Origin: Micropruina sonneratiae
GTDB lineage: Bacteria; Actinomycetota; Actinomycetes; Propionibacteriales; Propionibacteriaceae
DNA: 50,400 nt
Assembly (NCBI RefSeq): GCF_025972045.1
Contig: NZ_JAPDHX010000008.1
Coordinates: forward strand, 1 to 50,400
Direction of reading: 5' to 3'
Under the pieces are notes generated by a model, which saw nothing but the letters and a program-made list of their open reading frames with translations, searched no databases and was not told the origin of the DNA. Position 1 is the first letter of the stretch. Each line of letters opens with the position of its first letter. The position numbers and the translations under genes are program-made. Of the stretch, positions 23,836-32,190 are shown in pieces.

Positions 23836-24765
23836 TCAGTCCTTCGGGGCCGGCGACTTGTGCGGCTCGATCAGGTTGTCGATCGGGCCGCCGGGCTCGG
23901 CGTCCCCCTGCACGATGTTCGGCATCGTGTTGGTGAGCGGACCGGCGGTGATCGGACGCTTGCGCAGCCGTGCCTCGACAATGCTGGCCAGCTTCGTCAT
24001 GGCGTAGTTCAGCACGATGAACAGCACGGCGGCGACGATGTAGGCGGGCACCGTGTTCGCGAATGCCGAGCCGAGCGTCTTGGACTGGTTCAGCAACTCC
24101 ATGTAGGTGATGCCGTAGCCCAGCGCGGTGTCCTTGATCACCACGACCAGCTGCCCCATCAGCGCCGGCAGCATCGCCACCAGGGCCTGCGGCAACTGGA
24201 TCGAGATGAGCGTCTGCTGCGGGGTCAGGCCGATCGACAACCCGGCCTCGGACTGCCCCTTCGGCAGCGCGTGGACGCCGGAGCGCACCAGTTCGGCGAT
24301 CACCGAGCCGTTGTACAGCGTCAGTGCCGTCACCACCGCCATCAGCGGGTTGATGCTGGCCAGGAAGACACCGTTGCGGCTGTAGATGTTGAAGACGAAG
24401 TACATCATCAGCAACACCGGCACGGCCCGGAAGAACTCCACCACGATGCCGCAGACGATACGGATCCAGCGCGCCTGCGCGAGGCGTCCGAGACCGAAGA
24501 CGAGCCCGAAGATGCCGGCCAGCACCACCGAGATCAGGGCGGCCGTCAGGGTGCCGATCAACCCGGGAATGATGTAGTAGAGCCAGGGGGACGCGGTCAG
24601 GAACACCGACCATTTGGCCGGCTCCAACTGGCCCGCCTGACCCAGCTTGGCGATCACCATCCACAGGATGCCGACCAGCAGCAGGGCGCCCACCACGGTC
24701 AGGATGTTGTGCCGCAGCCGGGCCTTGGGCCCGGGGGCGTCGAACAGGACGTTCTGGGCGCTCAT
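23836..24765 (-). CDS. gluD: glutamate/polar amino acid ABC permease, GluD-type
   Basis: 309 residues. Five or six membrane helices, with the permease EAA loop as SEAGLSIGLTPQQTLISIQLPQAL. VEFFRAVPVLLMMYFVFN is typical of His/Glu permeases. The hydrophilic C-terminal tail (PGGPIDNLIEPHKSPAPKD) is longer than usual, as in corynebacterial GluD. ATG overlaps the gluC stop (ATGA). With GluC it forms the membrane channel driven by GluA and fed by GluB. The operon order gluA-gluB-gluC-gluD is that of Corynebacterium glutamate uptake; specificity for glutamate is inferred from this. Confidence 0.85.
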   Translation of the reverse strand: MSAQNVLFDAPGPKARLRHNILTVVGALLLVGILWMVIAKLGQAGQLEPAKWSVFLTASPWLYYIIPGLIGTLTAALISVVLAGIFGLVFGLGRLAQARWIRIVCGIVVEFFRAVPVLLMMYFVFNIYSRNGVFLASINPLMAVVTALTLYNGSVIAELVRSGVHALPKGQSEAGLSIGLTPQQTLISIQLPQALVAMLPALMGQLVVVIKDTALGYGITYMELLNQSKTLGSAFANTVPAYIVAAVLFIVLNYAMTKLASIVEARLRKRPITAGPLTNTMPNIVQGDAEPGGPIDNLIEPHKSPAPKD

Positions 24766-25424
24766 CGCTTCACCGCCAGCCTGCGCGACAGGCTGGTGAA
24801 CAGGATGCCGACCGGCAGGGTGAGGATGACGAAGCCGACGGCGAACAGGAAGAACACCAGCACGCTGCCGGTCTCGTTCTCGATGATGACCGCCATCAGG
24901 CCGGCCGCCTCGGCGGCGCCGATGACGGCGGCCACCGTGGAGTTCTTGATCAGCGCGATCAGCGTCGAGCCGAGCGGTGCGATCGCTCCGCGGAAGGCCT
25001 GCGGCAGCAGCACCTCGGTCAGCGACTGGCTGAACGTGAGCCCGATCGAGCGGGCCGCTTCGGCCTGTCCGGCCGGAATGGTATTGACGCCGCTGCGCAG
25101 CGCCTCGCAGACGAAGGCCGCGTGGTAGACGCTGAGCACGATGATCGCCCAGTAGAAGATGTTGGTCGTGACGTTGTCCGAGATCTCCAGGCCGAGCACA
25201 TAGCTCGCACCCAGGATGCTGAACACCATCAGCAGCGTCAGCGGCGTGTTCCGGAAGGTGTTCACGTACGCGGTGCCGAGCAGCCGCAGTACCGGCACCG
25301 GTGAGACGCGGAGGATCGCGACCACGGTGCCGATCACCAGCGCGCCCAGCGCGGACCAGAACGACAACTGGATGGTCAGCCAGAAGGCGCCGAGGAAGTC
25401 GTAGCGGGCCAGGATGTCAGCCAT
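24762..25424 (-). CDS. gluC: glutamate/polar amino acid ABC permease, GluC-type
   Basis: 220 residues. Hydrophobic helices cover most of the protein. FRNTPLTLLMVFSILG and the EAA loop AEAARSIGLTFSQSLTEVLLPQAF identify the His/Glu/Gln permease family. Follows gluB after an 84-bp gap that contains a hairpin, and overlaps gluD by 4 bp. The hairpin probably lowers permease expression relative to the binding protein. Confidence 0.87.
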   Translation of the reverse strand: MADILARYDFLGAFWLTIQLSFWSALGALVIGTVVAILRVSPVPVLRLLGTAYVNTFRNTPLTLLMVFSILGASYVLGLEISDNVTTNIFYWAIIVLSVYHAAFVCEALRSGVNTIPAGQAEAARSIGLTFSQSLTEVLLPQAFRGAIAPLGSTLIALIKNSTVAAVIGAAEAAGLMAVIIENETGSVLVFFLFAVGFVILTLPVGILFTSLSRRLAVKR

Positions 25425-25464
25425 CGCTCACCTCTTTCGTATGGGTCGAATGTCTCCGGACGAG

Positions 25465-25499
25465 CGGAGGGTGCCGCCCGGTGTGGACGGCACCCTCCG
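25465..25499 (-). terminator. hairpin between gluB and gluC (partial terminator)
   Basis: CGGAGGGTGCCG (25465-25476) pairs perfectly with CGGCACCCTCCG (25488-25499), loop 11 nt. Placed after the binding-protein gene as in many ABC operons, where it gives more receptor than permease by attenuation or message stabilisation. Confidence 0.7.
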
Positions 25500-25508
25500 T
25501 CGGGTGGA

Positions 25509-26330
25509 TCAGGAGCAGGCGGCCGGGGTGGGCGGGTTGCCGGCCGGCGCCTTGTAGTTGGCAGCGCCGAGGTTGGCGTCCACCGCCTTCTGCCACGAGC
25601 CGTCCGAGATCATCGACTTGATCGCGTCGGTGACCTTGTTGCACAGGTCGGTGTTGCCCTTCTTCAGCCCGACACCGTAGTTCTCGGTGCTGAACGGGGC
25701 CCCGACGACCTTGAGTTTGCCGGCGTACTGGGCTTGCGCGGCGTAGCCGGCAAGGATCGTGTCGTCGGTGGTCAGCGCGTCGATGGTGCCGGCGACCAGC
25801 GCGGTGACGCACTCGGAGTAGGTGCCGAACTCCTGCAGGTTCACGCCGGGCACCTTCTTCTGCACGTTCTGTGCCGAGGTGGAGCCGGTGACCGAGCACA
25901 GCTTCTTGCCGTCCAGCGACTCCGGGCCGGTGATCGAGGTGTCGTCGGAACGGACGAGCAGGTCCTGGCCGGCGATGAAGTACGGTCCCGCAAAGTCCAC
26001 CTTCTTCTTGCGCTCGTCATTGATTGAATAGGTGGCGACCACCAGGTCGACCTGACCGGTCTCGATCAGCGTCTCGCGCTGGGCCGACGGCGCCTGGATC
26101 CACTGGATCTTGTCGGCGGTGGTGCCCAGCTTGCCGGCGATGTAGGTGGCGACGTCCACGTCAAGACCCGAGTAGGTGTCACCGGTCTTCAGCCCAAGGC
26201 CGGGCTGGTCGAACTTGATGCCGATCTTGAGGTTGGCCAGGTCGGTGGAGCCGGCGCCGCCGCCACAGGCGGACAGTGACAACGCGAGTGCTCCGGCGGC
26301 GACGATGGCGCCGATCTTCTTCCAGGACAT
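25509..26330 (-). CDS. gluB: glutamate-binding lipoprotein
   Basis: 273 residues. Lipoprotein signal MSWKKIGAIVAAGALALSLS with lipobox LSAC. Mature family-3 solute-binding protein: LKIGIKFDQPGLGLK, then YSGLDVDVATYIAGKLG, IQAPSAQRETLIETGQVDLVVATYSINDERKKKVDFAGPYF, matching GluB-type receptors (the R of QRETLI and the D of DLVVAT bind the amino acid). Two cysteines later in the mature part (SECVTAL and DLCNKV) may pair. It hands substrate to GluC/GluD at the outer face of the membrane. RBS before the ATG at 26330. Confidence 0.9.
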   Translation of the reverse strand: MSWKKIGAIVAAGALALSLSACGGGAGSTDLANLKIGIKFDQPGLGLKTGDTYSGLDVDVATYIAGKLGTTADKIQWIQAPSAQRETLIETGQVDLVVATYSINDERKKKVDFAGPYFIAGQDLLVRSDDTSITGPESLDGKKLCSVTGSTSAQNVQKKVPGVNLQEFGTYSECVTALVAGTIDALTTDDTILAGYAAQAQYAGKLKVVGAPFSTENYGVGLKKGNTDLCNKVTDAIKSMISDGSWQKAVDANLGAANYKAPAGNPPTPAACS

Positions 26331-26362
26331 GGAACTCCTTGTGTGGTGGTTTCTTATCTCGG

Positions 26363-27103
26363 TCAGTGGGTCAGGATCTTGGACAGGAAGTCCTTGGCAC
26401 GCGCGGAGGTGGGGTTGGAGAAGAACTCGCTGGGGGTGTTGGTCTCGACGATCTCGCCGTCGGCCAGGAAGACGACGTTGTCCGCGGCCTTGCGGGCGAA
26501 CCCCATCTCGTGGGTGACGACGATCATCGTCATACCGTCCTTGGCCAGCCCGACCATGACGTCCAGCACCTCCTGCACCATCTCGGGGTCGAGGGCGGAC
26601 GTCGGCTCGTCGAACAGCATCACTTTCGGGTTCATCGCAAGCGAGCGGGCGATCGCGACGCGCTGCTGCTGGCCGCCGGAGAGTTGGGCGGGGTACTTCT
26701 CGGCCTGGTGCGCGACGCCAACCCGGCCGAGCAATTCCATCGCCTTCTTCTCGGCCTCGGCCTTGGGCGTCTTGCGCACCTTGATCGGGCCCAGCGTGAC
26801 GTTCTCGAGAATGGTCTTGTGGGCGAACAGGTTGAACGACTGGAACACCATGCCGACGTCGGCGCGGAGGTTGGCGAGCTCCTTGCCCTCGTCGGGCAGC
26901 GTCTTGCCGTCGATCGTGATCGATCCCGATTCGAAGGTCTCCAGACGGTTGATCGTGCGGCACAGAGTCGACTTCCCCGAGCCCGACGGGCCGATCAGGA
27001 TGACGACCTCGCCCTTGTCGATGGAGAGGTTGATGTCCTTCAGCACGTGCAAGTCACCGAAGTGCTTGTTGACGCCCTCGATCACGACCAGCGGCTCTGA
27101 CAT
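26363..27103 (-). CDS. gluA: glutamate ABC transporter ATP-binding protein
   Basis: 246 residues. Walker [11 protein letters not shown]-loop MVFQSFNLF, signature LSGGQQQR, Walker B VMLFDEP, D-loop SALD and switch His in [25 protein letters not shown] is the His/Glu-importer type (GlnQ/GluA). First gene of gluABCD. The ATG at 27103 has -10 TACGGT 7 nt upstream, so the operon message looks leaderless. Confidence 0.92.
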   Translation of the reverse strand: MSEPLVVIEGVNKHFGDLHVLKDINLSIDKGEVVILIGPSGSGKSTLCRTINRLETFESGSITIDGKTLPDEGKELANLRADVGMVFQSFNLFAHKTILENVTLGPIKVRKTPKAEAEKKAMELLGRVGVAHQAEKYPAQLSGGQQQRVAIARSLAMNPKVMLFDEPTSALDPEMVQEVLDVMVGLAKDGMTMIVVTHEMGFARKAADNVVFLADGEIVETNTPSEFFSNPTSARAKDFLSKILTH

Positions 27104-27110
27104 GGCCGTG

Positions 27111-27116
27111 ACCGTA
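27111..27116 (-). promoter_or_regulatory. -10 box of gluABCD (leaderless)
   Basis: TACGGT on the minus strand, 7 nt before the gluA ATG at 27103. A TTGCTT hexamer (27143-27138) lies 21 nt further upstream, farther than ideal for a -35; an alternative -10, TACGCT (27121-27116), would give a 16-nt spacer and a short leader. Confidence 0.45.
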
Positions 27117-27239
27117 GCGTAGGAGTCTGGGGCCAACAAGCAATTACGGTGCTGCGGGGGTCGATCGTCACCGTTTCGCAATCGACTTGTGACGAATGCC
27201 GTCGAGCCGCCCGGGCTCCGCCCGAAGGGGTGAGGAGCG

Positions 27240-27425
27240 CTACCCGACGAGATGCGCGCGCAGGTCGGCGGCGGTCGAGGTGATCCGCTGCATCTCCTGA
27301 CCGCCGTCGCAGGTGCAGAGGGCGACCACCAGCGGCCGGCCGGCGTCGACCACCTCGACCTCGCCACCGGAGGCCTGCCACCGCAGCACGGCGAGCAGGT
27401 CGGCGCTGGGCGGGGACTGATCCAT
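27240..27425 (-). CDS. 61-residue conserved hypothetical protein
   Basis: Soluble small protein: [20 protein letters not shown] followed by [21 protein letters not shown] and a closing helix ([12 protein letters not shown]). Looks like an alpha-beta-beta-alpha mini-domain, known to me only as actinobacterial hypothetical proteins. A CxC pair (LCTC) is present. ATG 27425; GACAAT lies 6 nt upstream. It is divergent from the ATP-grasp gene, 62 bp apart. No function assigned. Confidence 0.65.
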   Translation of the reverse strand: MDQSPPSADLLAVLRWQASGGEVEVVDAGRPLVVALCTCDGGQEMQRITSTAADLRAHLVG

Positions 27426-27487
27426 CAGGTCATTGTCCTCGCCGTGGACGAGTCGCGCGAGCAGGTGCGGTCGGGTTGGATGGGGGC

Positions 27488-28390
27488 ATGGCCGCCGTTG
27501 CTCTCGTCACCTCGCACTGGGCGCTGACCAGCACCATCGACGCCGATGTCGACCTGTGGCCGCTACGGGACGCCTTCGCCGCCGCCGGCGTGGCCTGCGA
27601 ACTCATCGACTGGCGACGTTCGGGCAGTGATCTGGGCCGGTTCGACCTGGTGGTGATCAAGTCGCCGTGGGACTACTCCGACGACGTGGACGAGTTCCTC
27701 GGCTGGCTGGACGCCGTGGCGTCCGGGGTGCGGGTGCTGAACGACCCCGGGGTGATCCGGTGGAGCCTGGACAAGACCTACCTGGCCGACCTCGCCGACC
27801 GCGGCGTCGCGGTCTGCCCGACCACCTTCTGCTCCGAGTTCGAGCAGGTGAGAGCCGCCCTCGCGGCGGCGTCCGGACGGGTGGTGATCAAGCCCACCGT
27901 CTCTGCGGCGTCGGCGAACACCGGGCTGTTCGAGGCCGACGACCCCGGCGCGGAGGCGCTGGGCCGGCGGATCCTGGGACTGGGCAAGACGGTGATGGTG
28001 CAGCCGGCGCTGGCCTCGGTCTCGGCGGTCGGCGAGAACGCGCTCATCCACCTCGACGGTTCCTTCGTGCATGCCGTCACCAAGGGTCCGCTGCTGGCGC
28101 TGGGCGGCGGACTGCTGGGCGGTGAGTACCAGGAGACGCTCAGCCCGGTCGTGCCGGCGCAGGACGAACGCGAGCTCGCGTCCTCGGCGTTGAGCACAGC
28201 CGCCGAGGTGCTGGCCGGGCGCGGCGTGACCCAACCCCTGCTGCACGCCAGGGTCGACATCGCCCGCGACGACAGCGGCGCACCGGTGATCCTGGAGCTG
28301 GAACTGTTCGAGCCGCTGCTGTCGCTCGCTGCCTCACCGGGTGCGGTTGAGCTGTACGCGGCCCGGGTGCTGGCACGCTTGGCGCCATGA
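27488..28390 (+). CDS. ATP-grasp domain protein
   Basis: 300 residues. The layout is of RimK/DcsG-like ATP-grasp ligases: an N-terminal pre-grasp part with FDLVVIKSPWDYSDDVDEFLGWL, then LNDPGVIRWSLDKTYLADLADRGVAVCPT (the Lys that holds ATP in the DK pair), GRVVIKPTVSAASANTG, and ENALIHLDGSFVHAVTKGP. The end, HARVDIARDDSGAPVILELELFEPLL, supplies the Mg-binding Asp/Glu (LELELFEP). Such proteins join a carboxylate to an amine or act in small-molecule or peptide modification; the substrate is unknown. Its stop overlaps the start of the following membrane protein (ATGA), suggesting a joint role. Confidence 0.82.
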   Translation: MAAVALVTSHWALTSTIDADVDLWPLRDAFAAAGVACELIDWRRSGSDLGRFDLVVIKSPWDYSDDVDEFLGWLDAVASGVRVLNDPGVIRWSLDKTYLADLADRGVAVCPTTFCSEFEQVRAALAAASGRVVIKPTVSAASANTGLFEADDPGAEALGRRILGLGKTVMVQPALASVSAVGENALIHLDGSFVHAVTKGPLLALGGGLLGGEYQETLSPVVPAQDERELASSALSTAAEVLAGRGVTQPLLHARVDIARDDSGAPVILELELFEPLLSLAASPGAVELYAARVLARLAP

Positions 28391-28914
28391 GTGCGCAACG
28401 TGATCTCGGCCAGTCGATGCTGCAGGTGATCTTCAGCATCTTCCTCGGACTGGTGGTGGTGGCCTTCATCGGCATCGGAGTCGACACCTTCTATCCCGAA
28501 CCCGAGTACTCGACGGGCGGCGAGAGTCCCTGGGCGGCGTACCGGCTCACCCTGTCGATCATCCTGCTGGTCTGCGCGACCCTGGTGATGCTGCTGTCCC
28601 TCGTCATCGCGGACTCTGTCGGAACGGTACTGGCCAACGGCGCCCTGCTGGGCGGCCTGTTCACGATGATCTACGCGGTGGGCACCTCACTGTCGTCGGG
28701 TGAGCAACTCGCCCGGTTCCTGGTGCTGACCGTCGCCCTGGTGGTCACCGTTGGGGTCGGCTGGTGGAAGTTCTCCCGCGGTCGCAGTGCGGCGCAGGTC
28801 CCCGTCGGCGGGGCGGGCGGTGCCCCAGGCCCAGGGCTGGGCGGGGAGGCCGAGCAGCGACTGGCCGCGGTCGAAGCGAAGCTGGACGCCTTGGGTCGTG
28901 CCCTGCGCGACTGA
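28387..28914 (+). CDS. membrane protein with C-terminal coiled-coil tail
   Basis: 175 residues. Four hydrophobic helices (about 15-32, 56-76, 83-100, 109-126), an outer loop with DTFYPEPEYSTGGESPWAAY, then a Gly/Pro-rich linker (VGGAGGAPGPGLGG) and a terminal amphipathic helix (EQRLAAVEAKLDALGRAL). Homologues in actinobacteria are annotated only as hypothetical membrane proteins. Coupled to the ATP-grasp gene by a 4-bp overlap. Confidence 0.8.
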   Translation: MSAQRDLGQSMLQVIFSIFLGLVVVAFIGIGVDTFYPEPEYSTGGESPWAAYRLTLSIILLVCATLVMLLSLVIADSVGTVLANGALLGGLFTMIYAVGTSLSSGEQLARFLVLTVALVVTVGVGWWKFSRGRSAAQVPVGGAGGAPGPGLGGEAEQRLAAVEAKLDALGRALRD

Positions 28915-28944
28915 GGCGCCCCGGGTCGGGGACTGGTCGGACTC

Positions 28945-29238
28945 GTGCTCGGCGGCGGCTGGGTGCTGGTGATGGTGCTGCCCGGAGACCTCCTGCCCGC
29001 GCTGCTCGGGGCGGCGGCGGCGCTGGCCTCGGTGGCGCTGCAGCTGAGCGGCGCCGACTATTGGAAGTTCTCGGTCGCGGTCACCGTGTCGGTCATCCTG
29101 CTCACCTTCGAGCGGCAGGACGCGCTGGCCGGCGATCTGCAACGCATCCTGATCACCCTGGCCGGAGCTGTCGTGGTCGCGGCGACGGTGTGGGTGGCGT
29201 CGATCCTCAGCCCCGCCGAGCCGGCCCAGGCCGGATGA
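28945..29238 (+). pseudogene. C-terminal remnant of a FUSC-like membrane protein
   Basis: 97 residues from GTG 28945, with similarity reaching back to about 28924 directly behind the previous stop in the same frame. Helices LVMVLPGDLLPALLGAAAAL, YWKFSVAVTVSVILLTFE and LITLAGAVVVAATVWVASIL, with a polar QDALAGDLQRI connection, match the last part of the fusaric-acid-resistance (FUSC-type) exporter family. The N-terminal membrane half and the cytosolic domain are missing and there is no good ribosome-binding site, so I regard it as a truncated relic. It could be a three-helix protein in its own right. Confidence 0.55.
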
Positions 29239-29293
29239 GGCCGAGGGCCGCCGATCGCGAACCGCCGGCGGCGTCCTCTGGCAAGCTTCGAGG

Positions 29294-30496
29294 ATGACCT
29301 CCACCACCGACCTCGCCGCCCGGCTGTACCCCGAACTGCGCGCGCTGCGCCGCGCGATCCACGCCGATCCCGAACTCGGCAACGACAACCCCCGTACCCA
29401 GGGCCGCATCCTGGGTGCACTGGCCGGGCTGGATCTCGAGATCACCACCGGCCGGGCGGTGACCAGCGTCGTCGCGGTGCTGCGCGGCACCGCGCCCTCG
29501 GAGGGGCCGCGTCCGGCGGTGCTGCTGCGTGGCGACATGGACGGGCTGCCCGTGGTCGAGGCGACCGGCCAGGAGTTCGCATCGACGACCGGCACCATGC
29601 ACGCCTGCGGTCACGACCTGCACGTCGCCGGGCTGGTCGGGGCGGCGAAGATCCTGCACGAACTCCGCGACCAGTTGCCCGGGGACGTGGTGTTCATGTT
29701 CCAGCCCGGCGAAGAGGGACCGGGTGGTGCCGGGCCGATGATCGACGACGGGGTGCTCGAGGCCGCGGGCCGCCGCGTGGACGCCGCCTACGGCCTGCAC
29801 GTGTCGTCGCACGAGCATGCGCTCGGCGTGTGGTCGGGACGCCCCGGGCCGCTGATGGCGGCCGCGGACCAGTGCTACATCACGGTGCACGGACGCGGCG
29901 GGCACGGCTCGCAGCCGCACCTGGCCGCCGACCCGGTGCCGGTCGCCTGCGAGATCGGGCTGGCGCTGCACGCGATGGTGACCAGGCAGGTCGACGTCTT
30001 CGACCCGGTGGTGGTGACGATCGGCCGCATCCAGGCGGGCACCAAGGACAACATCATCCCCGACGACGCTCGGCTGGACGCCACCGTGCGCACGTTCTCG
30101 CCGGCCAATCGCGAAGCGATGCCGCAGCGGATGACCCGGCTCGCCCACGGCATCGCCGAGGCCCACGGGATGAGCGCCGACGTCGACTACGTGCGCGGCT
30201 ACCCGGTCACCGTCAACGACACCGGCGAGTATGCGCACCTGGTGGACACCGTGATCGACCTCTTCGGGGCTGATCGCTACGTGGAGCAGCCGTTCCCGCT
30301 CGCCGGGGCCGAGGACTTCAGCCTGGTCGCCGAGCAGGTGCCGACGGCCTACATCTTCGTGTCGGCCTACCCCGGTGACGATCCGGCTACTGCTCCGGCC
30401 AACCACTCCGCGCACGCGCTGTTCGACGACGAGGTGCTTGCCGACAACGCGGCACTGCTGGCCGAGGTGGCGCTGCGCCGGCTGCAACGCGGCTGA
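29294..30496 (+). CDS. M20-family amidohydrolase/carboxypeptidase
   Basis: 400 residues. Metal-binding motifs of the M20D (amidohydrolase) group are intact: RGDMDGLPV, HACGHDLHVAGLVGAA (Cys-His pair), FQPGEEGPGGAGPMI with catalytic Glu-Glu, YGLHVSS and a C-terminal NHSAHALFDDE His. The lid domain (GRGGHGSQPHLAADPV) carries the dimer-contact histidine. Related enzymes cleave hippurate, N-acyl amino acids or indole-acetyl amino acids. No signal peptide. Substrate unknown. Confidence 0.9.
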   Translation: MTSTTDLAARLYPELRALRRAIHADPELGNDNPRTQGRILGALAGLDLEITTGRAVTSVVAVLRGTAPSEGPRPAVLLRGDMDGLPVVEATGQEFASTTGTMHACGHDLHVAGLVGAAKILHELRDQLPGDVVFMFQPGEEGPGGAGPMIDDGVLEAAGRRVDAAYGLHVSSHEHALGVWSGRPGPLMAAADQCYITVHGRGGHGSQPHLAADPVPVACEIGLALHAMVTRQVDVFDPVVVTIGRIQAGTKDNIIPDDARLDATVRTFSPANREAMPQRMTRLAHGIAEAHGMSADVDYVRGYPVTVNDTGEYAHLVDTVIDLFGADRYVEQPFPLAGAEDFSLVAEQVPTAYIFVSAYPGDDPATAPANHSAHALFDDEVLADNAALLAEVALRRLQRG

Positions 30497-30519
30497 CCCA
30501 GTGAAGACCGGGCTGGTGG

Positions 30520-30564
30520 GATGACGGGGCTGGTGGTTCCGTCATCCCGGGCTTGCCCCGGGAT
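30520..30564. terminator. two overlapping hairpins between convergent genes
   Basis: Hairpin 1: GATGACGG (30520-30527) with CCGTCATC (30539-30546). Hairpin 2: ATCCCGGG (30544-30551) with CCCGGGAT (30557-30564), loop 5 nt. They share three bases (30544-30546) so cannot both be complete. They lie between the M20 gene and tag. Confidence 0.65.
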
Positions 30565-30573
30565 CTGGTGTCG

Positions 30574-31167
30574 CTAATCGCCCCACACCCCCGAGCTGCC
30601 GCGCCGGTGCGAGCCGACCAGATGGGTGTCGATGATGCCGATCGCCTCCATCAGGGCGTGCATCGTGGTCGGGCCGACGAAGCGGAAGCCACGTTTCTTC
30701 AGCGCCCTGCTGAGCGCCGCCGACTCGGGCGTCGTGCTGACCAGGTCGGCGTAGCTTGTCGGGGTCGGGGTGGCGTGCGGCCGGAAACCCCAGACGAAGT
30801 CGGCCAGGCCGCCGTCGGGCCGCAGCGCGACCGTGGCCCGCGCGTTGGCGATCGTGGCGTCGATCTTGGCCCGGTTGCGGACGATGCCGGCGTCGCCCAG
30901 CAACCGCTGCAGGTCGGCCTCGTCGAAGGCGGCCACGGCGTCCGGGTCGAAGGCGGCGAAGGCGGTGCGGAAGGCGGGCCGCTTGCGCAGGATCGTCGCC
31001 CAGGACAGCCCGGACTGGAACGCCTCGAGGCTGAGCCGTTCGAACACCCCGCGCTCGTCGGTCACCGGCATGCCCCACTCGGTGTCGTAGTAGTCGCGCA
31101 GCAGCGCATCCGACGCCGCCCAGGCGGGCCGGGCCAGGCCGTCCGGGCCGATGATCAGGTCGCTCAT
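30574..31167 (-). CDS. tag: DNA-3-methyladenine glycosylase I
   Basis: 197 residues. YYDTEWGMPVTDERGVFERL, then LEAFQSGLSWATILRKRPAF and RFVGPTTMHALMEAIGIIDTHL are the defining blocks of Tag, with the catalytic-pocket Glu (LEAFQ) and the HhH-like fold. It removes 3-methyladenine from alkylated DNA. The N-terminal Cys that helps bind zinc in the E. coli enzyme is not present; actinobacterial forms often differ there. ATG 31167 follows -10 TACAGT by 6 nt. Confidence 0.93.
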   Translation of the reverse strand: MSDLIIGPDGLARPAWAASDALLRDYYDTEWGMPVTDERGVFERLSLEAFQSGLSWATILRKRPAFRTAFAAFDPDAVAAFDEADLQRLLGDAGIVRNRAKIDATIANARATVALRPDGGLADFVWGFRPHATPTPTSYADLVSTTPESAALSRALKKRGFRFVGPTTMHALMEAIGIIDTHLVGSHRRGSSGVWGD

Positions 31168-31173
31168 GCCCGC

Positions 31174-31179
31174 ACTGTA
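31174..31179 (-). promoter_or_regulatory. -10 box of tag (leaderless)
   Basis: TACAGT on the minus strand, 6 nt before the ATG at 31167. Confidence 0.45.
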
Positions 31180-31219
31180 GAACCCGCCCCCGACCTGCCC
31201 AGAGATTTCACCCGACGCC

Positions 31220-31301
31220 GATATACCGATTTTCGACCTCGATCACGAATGAATCGAATCAACGCCACGAATCCGCGATCGACGTCGAAAATCGGTATAT
31301 C
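31220..31301. repeat. long AT-rich dyad between tag and the MaoC gene
   Basis: GATATACCGATTTTCGAC (31220-31237) and GTCGAAAATCGGTATATC (31284-31301) are perfectly complementary over 18 bp, with 46 bp between. The stretch is markedly more AT-rich than its surroundings and codes for nothing recognisable. It may be a transcript end for the MaoC operon (stop at 31327), a structured RNA or a mobile-element relic. Confidence 0.6.
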
Positions 31302-31326
31302 AAGCAGCGCTGAAATACCGCGGCGG

Positions 31327-32190
31327 TCAGCGCACGGTGAGCCCCAGTCGCAGGTGGACCTTCTCGCCCGATCGGTCGGTCAGCCGGGCGGCGAACCCCG
31401 AGCCGGTCGCTGCGACCGCGTACCGCAGGGTCGAGGGCAGCAGCACCGGCTTGGTGAACTGCGCCGCCACCTCGTAGGCCTCCGGAAGCCGCGGCTGCAG
31501 CGCCGCCAGCACCCGCGCGTGACTCCACATGCCGTGCACGATGGTGCGCGGGAAGCCGAAAGCCTTCGCCGCCAGCGGGTTCAGGTGGATCGGGTTCACG
31601 TCGCCCGAGACGGCCGCGTAACGCCGGCCCAGGTCGGCCGGAAGCCGCCACAGTCCGGCGGTCCTCAGCTCGGCGTCCGCGTCCGGTTCGGACGCCTCGG
31701 CCTCCGCTTCGCCGGGCAGCGTGGCGGCCCGGCTCAGGTACGTCGAACGACCCTCCCAGACCGGCTCGCCGCCCAACCTGGCCTCGCCCACCAGGTCGAC
31801 CAGGACGCCGCGACGGTGCGGCCGCAGCCGCTCGGCCCGCACCGACAGCTCGGGCGCCTCGGTGATCAGGGTCGGCCGGTGCTGCACCATCGTGTTGCTC
31901 ACGTGCACCATGCCGGTCGGTGCGAGCGGGAAGTCCGGCGCTGTCATCAGCGTCAGCTGCAGCGGGAACGTCAGCACGTGCAGCCAGCTGGCCGGCAGCG
32001 CGTCGGTCAGCCCGAACCCGCACACCGCGTCGTAGCGGGCGAGTTCGGCCGCGGTGCTGCGGTAGTGCAGCAGGGTCACGGTGCGCTCGGGCAAGCCCGC
32101 CGCCACCGCCGGACGCGAACGGGGCACCAGCGCCCGGGCGTACAACACGGCCGACGACGGCATCGCGTCGAAGACCACCACGTCGGCCAT
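31327..32190 (-). CDS. MaoC-like (R)-hydratase/dehydratase
   Basis: 287 residues, a double hot-dog protein. The C-terminal half has the hydratase 2 motif YAAVSGDVNPIHLNPLAAKAFGFPRTIVHGMW with the Asp-His dyad; the N-terminal half (TVTLLHYRSTAAELARYD, PAPTG-like stretch) is the degenerate first hot dog. It should hydrate or dehydrate 3-hydroxyacyl thioesters. It begins in the last base of the SDR gene (TGATG), so thiolase, SDR and hydratase are one transcript. The trio has the same order as HtdX-FabG4-FadA2 in Mycobacterium tuberculosis. Confidence 0.88.
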   Translation of the reverse strand: MADVVVFDAMPSSAVLYARALVPRSRPAVAAGLPERTVTLLHYRSTAAELARYDAVCGFGLTDALPASWLHVLTFPLQLTLMTAPDFPLAPTGMVHVSNTMVQHRPTLITEAPELSVRAERLRPHRRGVLVDLVGEARLGGEPVWEGRSTYLSRAATLPGEAEAEASEPDADAELRTAGLWRLPADLGRRYAAVSGDVNPIHLNPLAAKAFGFPRTIVHGMWSHARVLAALQPRLPEAYEVAAQFTKPVLLPSTLRYAVAATGSGFAARLTDRSGEKVHLRLGLTVR

